From Clostridium sp. Marseille-P299 (GTDB lineage: Bacteria > Bacillota > Clostridia > Lachnospirales > Lachnospiraceae), in the NCBI RefSeq assembly GCF_900078195.1, contig NZ_FJVE01000007.1, forward strand, positions 1,116,001 to 1,180,000: a stretch of DNA of 64,000 nt, read 5' to 3'. Positions 11,501 through 18,187 of this stretch are shown here, piece by piece (the first letter of the stretch is position 1; each line of letters starts with the position of its first letter). The notes beneath the pieces are model-generated. The model was not told the origin of the DNA. It ran no database searches and saw nothing but the letters and a program-made list of their open reading frames with translations. Made by a program: the position numbers and the translations under genes.

Positions 11501-11572
11501 TAAAAGCTCATCCATCGTTTTTGTTTATCAGGTAGTAAAACTCATCCTATTTTTTGGTTATCAGGTAGTAAA
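11491..11572 (+). repeat. Three direct repeats at the 3' end of the GH2 gene
   Basis: The sequence TATCAGGTAGTAAA occurs at 11491, 11526 and 11559, spaced 35 and 33 bp, with a partly shared CTCATCC tail. The first copy carries the last codons and the stop of the GH2 gene; the other two are non-coding copies. This looks like local duplication of the gene end, with no clear function. Confidence 0.7.
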
Positions 11573-11604
11573 TAATCGTCCATGTCATCTGATTTATAAG
11601 GTTT

Positions 11605-11643
11605 AATAATAGCCTGCACTTTATAGTGAGTGCAGGCTTATGT
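11605..11643. terminator. Bidirectional terminator-like hairpin between GH2 and the AraC gene
   Basis: Arms AGCCTGCACT (11611-11620) and AGTGCAGGCT (11629-11638) form a perfect 10-bp GC-rich stem with an eight-base loop in an AT-rich surround. The stop codon of the minus-strand AraC gene lies in the loop, so the last codons of that gene form one arm. The T tract is weak on both sides. A near-identical hairpin ends the paralogous AraC gene at 16780. Confidence 0.6.
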
Positions 11644-12577
11644 TATAGAGATTCCTGTATTCGGAAGGAGTACAGTTTTTAATTTTTTTAAAGGTACGGT
11701 TAAATGTAGATAGACTAGAAAAGCCAGATTGTAATGCGATTTCTGTAATTGTTATCTCAGGATTAAGGAGTAAGTTTTCTGCGGATTTAATCCTTAGATA
11801 ACATAGATAATCATAAAAGTTATAACCAGAACATTGTTTAAAGAGTCTGGAAAAGTGAAACTTTGAAAAGCCAGCAATATCAGAAACCATTTCAAGTGTA
11901 ATAGGGTCCATATAATGCTCATCTAAGTAATCAAATACCTTATTTAATTTTTCAATTAGATATTTTTGCTTACTAGTATTAAGTCCTGCATAGGCTTTGG
12001 TATCCTCCATTGACATTCGAAATTTTCCTAGGTAAGCAAAAAAGTTTAAAAGATTTGAGTAGATTAGTAACTCTCTCAGACTGTCTTGACTAAAATAATC
12101 GTTACACATCTGTGCCAATAAAAAGGCCTCTTTATCGTAAATAGAACCATAGTTATTTTTATTAATAATAATAGGTTGCGATAAATAAGGTGTTAGGTAG
12201 GAAAAGCCTTTTATTTTGGAAAGTATAGAAAAGTCAAACAAAAATATGAGTCTAGTTCCATAAGATGGTGCGATTAAATGATGTAATTCTCCTGCTGGAA
12301 TTATAAAAATATCTCCGGATTTTAGAACATATGTATTCTGGCCAACGATAACAGTATATCCATTTTCTAGTGGCATTATGATTTCTATTGCAGGGTGCCA
12401 GTGAGTTGAGTAATCAAGGGCTTCTTTGTTCACCCAAAAGCGGATTGTAGATCCAGGAAGATAATTTACAACTTCATAATTACCGTCTACTACTCGTAAA
12501 AATTCTTCGTATTCTTGTTGTTGGCGATATCTAATAAGTAAATCATCATCTAAAATATGTTGTAAAATAGCTTCCAT
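11621..12577 (-). CDS. AraC-family regulator, paralogue 1
   Basis: The 318-residue product begins MEAILQHILDDDLLIRYRQQ. An N-terminal cupin (FSTHWHPAIEIIMPLENG-type, then SGDIFIIPAGELHHL) is followed by two helix-turn-helix motifs, with the AraC signature near GFSSLSTFNRTFKKIKNC at the C-terminus. The open frame runs much further upstream, but the chosen ATG follows TTGGAGGGAG and matches the start of the paralogue at 17736. The two proteins are nearly identical over most of their length. The gene is divergent from the permease operon starting at 12949, which it probably controls in response to a xylan-derived sugar. Confidence 0.88.
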   Translation of the reverse strand: MEAILQHILDDDLLIRYRQQQEYEEFLRVVDGNYEVVNYLPGSTIRFWVNKEALDYSTHWHPAIEIIMPLENGYTVIVGQNTYVLKSGDIFIIPAGELHHLIAPSYGTRLIFLFDFSILSKIKGFSYLTPYLSQPIIINKNNYGSIYDKEAFLLAQMCNDYFSQDSLRELLIYSNLLNFFAYLGKFRMSMEDTKAYAGLNTSKQKYLIEKLNKVFDYLDEHYMDPITLEMVSDIAGFSKFHFSRLFKQCSGYNFYDYLCYLRIKSAENLLLNPEITITEIALQSGFSSLSTFNRTFKKIKNCTPSEYRNLYNISLHSL

Positions 12578-12948
12578 AATTTCTCCCTCCAAAGAAAATT
12601 TCTGAGGTGACCTTTTTAATATTAAACTAAAAAAACTATTCGTTGTAAGCATATAAAATACTACACCATTATTGCTATTATAAAAAATGGTAAAATGTAG
12701 TAGTATATAAAATATGCACAAGTATGACGTAAAAAATGATAGTAACTGCAACATGTTGTTTATAAGCAATGATAGCATAAATAAAATTAAATGGCAATAT
12801 GTTGAAAAAATAATTAGTTCACGTTTTAAAAATAGCAAAAAGTGTAAAACGATATAGCAATATATGATAGGCAGATAATTTGGGCTGGTATTATAATGAA
12901 AGTAATAACAAACGTTTTATCAGGAATAAACAGGAGGAGGTACATAAT
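12578..12948. promoter_or_regulatory. Divergent control region of AraC paralogue 1 and ABC operon 1
   Basis: The 371-bp gap is strongly AT-rich. About 75 bp around 12740-12810 resembles the equivalent region before the second AraC/ABC pair (17905-17970): both contain a CA(A/G)CATGTTGTT core followed by ATGATA, CATA and CAATAT blocks. In this copy CAACATGTTG near 12749-12758 is a perfect palindrome. The conservation in front of two regulator/operon pairs suggests shared AraC operators. The AGGAGG of the permease gene closes the region. Confidence 0.5.
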
Positions 12949-13896
12949 ATGAGCAAAAAAGATAGAACGAAAATGCCAAAAAGAAAACAAGAACCTTTGG
13001 TGCGTCATATCAAGAAAAATTGGCGTCTCTATGCATTTTTAGTGATACCAGTTATTTATTACATTGTCTTTCGTTACATACCTATGTTTGGGAATATCAT
13101 AGCATTTCGAAGATATCGCGCTGGAAGTAATATTTTTGGTGATGAATGGAGTGGTTTAAAGTATTTTAGACAATTTTTGAAAGATTTTAGTTTTTGGAGA
13201 GCATTTAAGAACACATTAACGTTAAATTTTTCCTACCTATTAGTTCGCTTTCCAGCTACTTTAATATTTGCACTTTTGCTAAATGAGGTAAGGCGTTTAC
13301 CATGGAAAAAGTTTGTTCAAACAGTTTCTTATTTACCACATTTTATATCAATGGTTGTTGTTGCAGGTATGGTAAAAGAAATTATTTCAGCCAATGGTCC
13401 AATCAATGCTTTTCTTAAAGCAATAGGGAAGGACACAATCTCTTTTATCTCAATTCCAAAGTGGTTTCCAGCAATATTTGTAACATCTGGAATCTGGCAA
13501 GGACTTGGATGGGGAACAATCCTTTATTTGGCTGCCATTTCAAATATTAATCCGAATCTTTATGAGGCAGCACAGATCGATGGAGCAAATCGTTTTAAAC
13601 GAGTTTGGCATATCACATTACCTTGTATTATGCCTACCATTACAACCTTATTAATTCTTGATATTGGTGGACTTGTTGGTTCAGGCGGTGCATTTGAAAA
13701 GGTATTTTTATTATATAATTCAATGATTTATGAAAGTGCTGATATTGTGTCTACATATGTTTATCGAATGGGTGTAGGTTCAGGAAATTATAGTTATGCA
13801 ACAGCGGTTGGTTTGTTTGAAGGATTAATAAGTCTAACGCTACTGACAATTGCTAATATAGCATCTAAAAAAGTATCCGACAGTGGATTATGGTAA
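12949..13896 (+). CDS. Sugar ABC transporter permease (LplB/YtcP-operon type), subunit 1
   Basis: The 315-residue inner-membrane protein starts MSKKDRTKMPKRKQEP after GGAGGAGGT; an upstream in-frame ATG lacks such a site. Six hydrophobic segments are visible from about residue 27, with the permease signature loop (EAAQIDGANRFKRVWHITLP) near residue 225 that docks on the ATPase. It belongs to the LplB-like carbohydrate permeases found with large type-1 binding proteins. It forms an operon with the next permease and the binding protein at 14903. No ATPase is nearby. Confidence 0.9.
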   Translation: MSKKDRTKMPKRKQEPLVRHIKKNWRLYAFLVIPVIYYIVFRYIPMFGNIIAFRRYRAGSNIFGDEWSGLKYFRQFLKDFSFWRAFKNTLTLNFSYLLVRFPATLIFALLLNEVRRLPWKKFVQTVSYLPHFISMVVVAGMVKEIISANGPINAFLKAIGKDTISFISIPKWFPAIFVTSGIWQGLGWGTILYLAAISNINPNLYEAAQIDGANRFKRVWHITLPCIMPTITTLLILDIGGLVGSGGAFEKVFLLYNSMIYESADIVSTYVYRMGVGSGNYSYATAVGLFEGLISLTLLTIANIASKKVSDSGLW

Positions 13897-13908
13897 GGAG
13901 GGGTGCGT

Positions 13909-14832
13909 ATGTTTAAAAGAGCAAAAGAATCAAAAGCTGATCTAATGTCATCAGCACCTAAGCTTAAGATGTCTACTGGATATAAGGTTTTCACCGTATG
14001 TAATACGATTATCTTAGCCTTAATTGCGATTATGACTTTTTATCCGTTTCTTTATTTAGTAGCACAATCGTTCTCATCAGAGGCTGCAATATACTCAGGT
14101 AAAATTACTTTTTATCCGGTGGATTTTACAATAGCTACTTATCTATCCGTGGTATCAAAGGGAGACTTTATAAAATATTACGGCAATACCATTCTTTATA
14201 CCTTGGTAGGAACTACACTTTCTGTATTACTTTCCTCCATGCTGGCTTATCCTTTATCTAAGCCAGAATTGCGGTTAAATAAATTTTTCGGACCATTTAT
14301 TATATTTACGATGTATTTCGGTGGAGGTTTAATTCCAAACTACGTATTAATGAATGCTCTTGGTTTACGAAATACAACGGCTGCATTTATTCTTCCAGGA
14401 ATGATTGGAACCTATTATGTGTTATTGATTCGTTCTTTTTATATCGGTCTTCCACGTGAATTAGAGGAAGCAGCAGAAATTGATGGGTTAACGAAATTTG
14501 GAGTGTTTTTTAAGATTATTTTTCCACTATCAAAACCAATAACAGCAACAATGCTCTTATTTTATGCAGCTAGCTATTGGAGTAACTGGTTTAATGCCTT
14601 TTTATACTTAGAAAACAGAACCAAATGGCCAGTTGCTTATTACATACGTCAAATCATACAAGGTGCAACTACAACAAGTGAAATTGGTGCAAATGATGCA
14701 GGAGCGGCACAGGTCGCAGCTAATATACGTTCTACCTCGATGGTACTAATGGTACTACCTATCATCTGTATATATCCATTTATACAGAAATACTTCGTAC
14801 AAGGAATGATGCTTGGTGGAGTTAAGGAATAA
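13909..14832 (+). CDS. Sugar ABC transporter permease (YtcP type), subunit 2
   Basis: The 307-residue protein is the partner of the preceding permease, 12 bases downstream. It has six hydrophobic spans, starting with TVCNTIILALIAIMTFYPFLY, and the EAA loop (LEEAAEIDGLTKFGVFFKI) near residue 188. I chose the ATG at 13909, seven bases after AAGGAGG; a GTG six bases earlier is too close to that site. The two permeases probably form the heterodimeric channel for imported xylo-oligosaccharides or aldouronic acids. Confidence 0.9.
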   Translation: MFKRAKESKADLMSSAPKLKMSTGYKVFTVCNTIILALIAIMTFYPFLYLVAQSFSSEAAIYSGKITFYPVDFTIATYLSVVSKGDFIKYYGNTILYTLVGTTLSVLLSSMLAYPLSKPELRLNKFFGPFIIFTMYFGGGLIPNYVLMNALGLRNTTAAFILPGMIGTYYVLLIRSFYIGLPRELEEAAEIDGLTKFGVFFKIIFPLSKPITATMLLFYAASYWSNWFNAFLYLENRTKWPVAYYIRQIIQGATTTSEIGANDAGAAQVAANIRSTSMVLMVLPIICIYPFIQKYFVQGMMLGGVKE

Positions 14833-14841
14833 ATAATATTG

Positions 14842-14873
14842 TTATATTTCCGGTGGGGACCGGTGAAATATAA
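14842..14873 (+). promoter_or_regulatory. Intercistronic hairpin before the binding-protein gene
   Basis: Arms 14842-14854 and 14859-14873 (core CCGGT/ACCGG extended by TATATTTC/GAAATATA) form a stable stem with a short GG-rich loop. No U tract follows. Hairpins in this position are known to stabilise the downstream message so that the binding protein is made in excess over permeases; that role is inferred. A hairpin in the same place occurs in the second ABC operon at 29533. Confidence 0.55.
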
Positions 14874-14902
14874 AGAGAATGGTAATAAGAGAAGGAGGAT
14901 GT

Positions 14903-16642
14903 ATGATGAAAAATAAGTTTTTGTGTATGCTACTATGTGCTATTATGGTGATTTCCCTTGTAAGCTGTGGAGGAAAGTCAAATGACACAGGTAAAAAAGT
15001 GGATAGTGGTAATACTTCTACAGTTGAAAAAGTGGATAATAGTGTTACGCCTACAGAAGAGAAACTCGGATATACCTTTGGCGAAAACTTTCATTCGGAT
15101 GATCCAGTAAGCTATACAATGTTTTGGAGTGACCATGAGATGTATCCTTATCAGGATTCCTGGGAAATCTTTGATAAAATTAAGGAAGTTACAAATGTAA
15201 CCTTAGATTTTAAAGATTACTCTATTGCACGTACCGATTATGACGCAAAGAAAGCTTTGATGATTAATTCAGGGCAATCAGCTTATATTATCCCAAAAAC
15301 TTATGATGAGTCTGCATTTGTTGATGGTGGTGCAGTTGTGGCAGTTTCTGAATGGACTCAGTATATGCCTAATTATACAGCCTTTGTTGAGAAATATAAT
15401 CTACAGCCAGATTTGGATACATTAAAAAAGGCAGATGGAAAGTATTATAGATTGCCTGGTTTAAAAGAAGCACCAGAACAGGATTATACTCTAATTATAA
15501 GGAAAGATATTTTTGATGCAGCGGGTGTTGATGTTGCTGCTATAGAGAAAGATTGGAAATGGAATGATTTATACGATGCGTTAGTTAAAGTAAAAGAATA
15601 TATGGTTTCAAAGGGAATGTGTGCTGCAGGCGATTATATCTGGTCAGAAAGATGGCCTGGTGATGATGGTTCTGGTGGCAACTTACTAAAACTAATGGGA
15701 TCTTCCTACGGAGTACCAGCAGGTTGGGCAGTTGGCAATGGTATGGCATATAACGCAGAAAAAGATGAATGGTATTTTGCTTCTATTTCAGAGGATTATA
15801 AAGAATTTATTACGATGTTAAATAAATTCATTAAAGGTGGACTTTTAGATCCAGAATCCTTTACTCAGACAGATGAGCAGGCTTGTCAAAAATTCTATCG
15901 TGGCGAAACAGTTATCTTTGGAACGAATAAAGCAGTGTATACGGATTATATTGCAAACTTAAATAGTACTTTGGGTGAAGGTAAGTACGAATTATATATT
16001 ACAGTTTATCCAATGGGAAATAAGCCATATACTTCTGAAAATTATCGTCTTGAAAATGGTGTTATGATTGCATCGAAAGCACTTAAGGATCTTGGAGAAG
16101 AAGGATTTATAAAATTCATTCGATTTGTGGATTGGTTATTCTACTCAGAGGTTTCCTATGACCTTAGAAAATGGGGTGTAGAAGGAGAAACTTATGAGGT
16201 AGTTAAGGATGAAACTACTGGTAAGAATATTAAGAAACTATTACCACAATGGTATTGTGGTGGTTTAGCAATTGCGCAAACTTCAGATGATCAAAAAGAT
16301 ATGAGAATTGAACTTGGTTATGCAGGCGGCGTATTCTATTACGGAGGAACAGTAGCTCAGATTTCAGATGCTTATAACCCTGTATTACAAGATTATTTTA
16401 GAAGAAGCAATGAATACAGAGAGTTAAAGCCACTTGATCCTACATTTGCTGGAACAGAGGATGAAAATGAACAAATGAATCTTTGGAAAACTCCGTTAAT
16501 TGACAACGTTAATAGTTGGAGCTTACAGTTTGCAACAGGACAAAAAGATATTGAAGCGGACTGGGATGCTTATGTAAGTAGTTGTAAGAACTTAATGTGT
16601 GATCAGTTAGCAAACTTATATAATGAAATATATAAGAGATAG
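14903..16642 (+). CDS. Extracellular sugar-binding lipoprotein (large type-1, LplA/YtcQ-like)
   Basis: The 579-residue lipoprotein starts MMKNKFLCML after AAGGAGG. Its signal peptide ends in the lipobox LVSC, followed by a Gly/Ser/Thr-rich linker and the bilobed solute-binding fold (YTMFWSDHEMYP start, YRLPGLKEAPEQDYTLIIRKD central). The length of about 550-580 residues is typical of LplA/YtcQ-type binding proteins that pair with the permeases just upstream. It captures oligosaccharides outside the membrane. The Trp-rich segments (WKWNDLYDAL, WPGDDGSGG) suit sugar stacking. The ligand is inferred to be xylan-derived. Confidence 0.9.
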   Translation: MMKNKFLCMLLCAIMVISLVSCGGKSNDTGKKVDSGNTSTVEKVDNSVTPTEEKLGYTFGENFHSDDPVSYTMFWSDHEMYPYQDSWEIFDKIKEVTNVTLDFKDYSIARTDYDAKKALMINSGQSAYIIPKTYDESAFVDGGAVVAVSEWTQYMPNYTAFVEKYNLQPDLDTLKKADGKYYRLPGLKEAPEQDYTLIIRKDIFDAAGVDVAAIEKDWKWNDLYDALVKVKEYMVSKGMCAAGDYIWSERWPGDDGSGGNLLKLMGSSYGVPAGWAVGNGMAYNAEKDEWYFASISEDYKEFITMLNKFIKGGLLDPESFTQTDEQACQKFYRGETVIFGTNKAVYTDYIANLNSTLGEGKYELYITVYPMGNKPYTSENYRLENGVMIASKALKDLGEEGFIKFIRFVDWLFYSEVSYDLRKWGVEGETYEVVKDETTGKNIKKLLPQWYCGGLAIAQTSDDQKDMRIELGYAGGVFYYGGTVAQISDAYNPVLQDYFRRSNEYRELKPLDPTFAGTEDENEQMNLWKTPLIDNVNSWSLQFATGQKDIEADWDAYVSSCKNLMCDQLANLYNEIYKR

Positions 16643-16766
16643 ATACAAACTTTTAAATCAAAAAGGAGTTCAAACAGGTCTAAAAAAACTTTAATTTGGC
16701 TCATACGAAATGGGAAAGCAAGTACCAAAAGCCAATCAACTCACACTGGATGAATATTTAAATAAC

Positions 16767-16800
16767 ATAAGCCTGCGCTTTATTGAGAGTGCAGGCTTAT
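16767..16800. terminator. Bidirectional terminator-like hairpin overlapping AraC paralogue 2
   Basis: Arms ATAAGCCTGCGCT (16767-16779) and AGTGCAGGCTTAT (16788-16800) pair at 12 of 13 positions with an eight-base loop. It would serve both the binding-protein gene on the plus strand and the AraC gene on the minus strand, whose stop lies in the loop. It repeats the arrangement at 11605-11643. Confidence 0.6.
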
Positions 16801-17736
16801 ATTATAAAGATTCCTATATTCCGATGGTGTACAATTTTTGATCTTTTTAAAGATACGATTAAATGTTGATAGGCTTGAAAAACCAGATTGTAAAGCAATT
16901 TCAGTAATTGTAACTCCAGGGTGAATAAGTAAGTTTTCAGCAGATTTAATCCTTAGGTAACATAGATAATCATAGAAATTATATCCAGAACATTGCTTAA
17001 AGAGTCTGGAAAAGTGATACTTTGAAAAACCAGCAATGTCAGAAACCATTTCAAGTGTAATAGGGTCCATATAATGTTCATCAAGGAAATCAAATACCTT
17101 ATTTAATCTTTCTATAAGGTATTTTTGCTTAAACATATTAAGGCCTTGGATATTATTGATATTTTCTATTGATATCTTAAAATTTCCTAAATAAACAAAA
17201 AATTCTAATAAGTGGGAGTATATAAGTAACTCTCGAAAGCTATCTTGGCTAAAATAATCATTACACATCTGTGTCAGTAAAAATGCCTCTTTGTCATAAA
17301 TAGAACCATAATCTTGTTTATTAATAATGATAGCTTGTGATAAATATGGTGTAAGGTAAGAAAATCCCTTTATTTTAGTAAGCATGGAAACGTCAAACAA
17401 AAATATGAGTCTAGTTCCTGAAGATGGAGCTATTAAATGATGAAGTTCTCCTGCTGGAATTATAAAAATATCGCCTGGTTTAAGAATATATTCATTTTGC
17501 CCAACGATTACGGTATAGCCATTTTCCAAAGGCATAATAATTTCAAGTGCTGGATGCCAATGAGTTGAGAAATTGGCAACTTCTTTATTCACCCAAAAGC
17601 GGATGGTAGAACCAGGAAGGTAGTTTACAACTTCGTAGTCGCCTTCGACCACTCGCAAAAATTCTTCGGGTACTGGTTGTTGTCGATATCTTATAAGTAA
17701 ATCATCGTCTAAGATATGGTGAAGATTAGCTTCCAT
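16780..17736 (-). CDS. AraC-family regulator, paralogue 2
   Basis: This 318-residue protein begins MEANLHHILDDDLLIRYRQQ after AAAGGAGGC and has the same cupin plus double helix-turn-helix layout as the protein at 11621-12577. The two differ mainly in the linker around residues 190-205 (NINNIQGLNMFKQ here). The C-terminal DNA-binding domains are almost identical, so the two may share operators. It is divergent from the large operon starting at 18188. Gene, terminal hairpin and upstream block are all duplicated, which points to segmental duplication of a regulator cassette. Confidence 0.9.
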   Translation of the reverse strand: MEANLHHILDDDLLIRYRQQPVPEEFLRVVEGDYEVVNYLPGSTIRFWVNKEVANFSTHWHPALEIIMPLENGYTVIVGQNEYILKPGDIFIIPAGELHHLIAPSSGTRLIFLFDVSMLTKIKGFSYLTPYLSQAIIINKQDYGSIYDKEAFLLTQMCNDYFSQDSFRELLIYSHLLEFFVYLGNFKISIENINNIQGLNMFKQKYLIERLNKVFDFLDEHYMDPITLEMVSDIAGFSKYHFSRLFKQCSGYNFYDYLCYLRIKSAENLLIHPGVTITEIALQSGFSSLSTFNRIFKKIKNCTPSEYRNLYNISLHSQ

Positions 17737-18187
17737 TATAGCCTCCTTTCATAAGATATGCTTTTGAAGGTACACATTTAAAGAATACAACTTGCTGAGT
17801 GCAGATTGCTAAGTTTGAAGATAGACACTTTTATTGCTAATGTAAAGTAAAGTGAATTTGTATAAAGTATAGAAAATGCACAATAAAATCACGAAAAATT
17901 ACGTTAAGCACAGCATGTTGTTATAAATGATGATATCATATTAAAATATAAATGACAATATATTAAAAAAATTGGAGTAAATATGGATAAAATGCAATGG
18001 ATTTTCTAATTAATTTTTAATATAGCAATATCTGGTCAATATTTAGCAATACTCAATAAGAAAATAAAGGAAAATATACGTAAAATATATATATAAAAGA
18101 CAAAAAAGTTAATTGATTTTTATTGGAAAACACGAAAGAACTTAAGTTAGCACGTAACTAACAATTTAATTAACAGGAGAGGTAGGT
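17737..18187. promoter_or_regulatory. Divergent control region of AraC paralogue 2 and ABC operon 2
   Basis: This 451-bp AT-rich region carries the second copy of the conserved block (CAGCATGTTG at 17911-17920, followed by ATGATGATATCATA and ACAATATATT). It probably contains the AraC operator and the promoter for the long operon that begins at 18188. The final 60 bp before the start (AACACGAAAG to AACAGGAGAGG) look like a 5' leader. No gene is seen. Confidence 0.45.

Noticed and set aside
12577..12838. Long N-terminal extension of AraC paralogue 1 (87 residues from a TTG)
   Set aside because: The extension is hydrophobic AT-rich translation of the promoter region; the ATG at 12577 has a good ribosome binding site and matches the paralogue's start.
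12880..12910. Catabolite-response (cre) operator around AACAAACGTTTTATC
   Set aside because: Only a partial match to the cre consensus; too weak to report as a feature.
16709..16840. Short frame starting MGKQVPKANQLTLDEYL after the first binding-protein gene
   Set aside because: It runs into the AraC terminal hairpin in the wrong direction and resembles no known family; likely chance.
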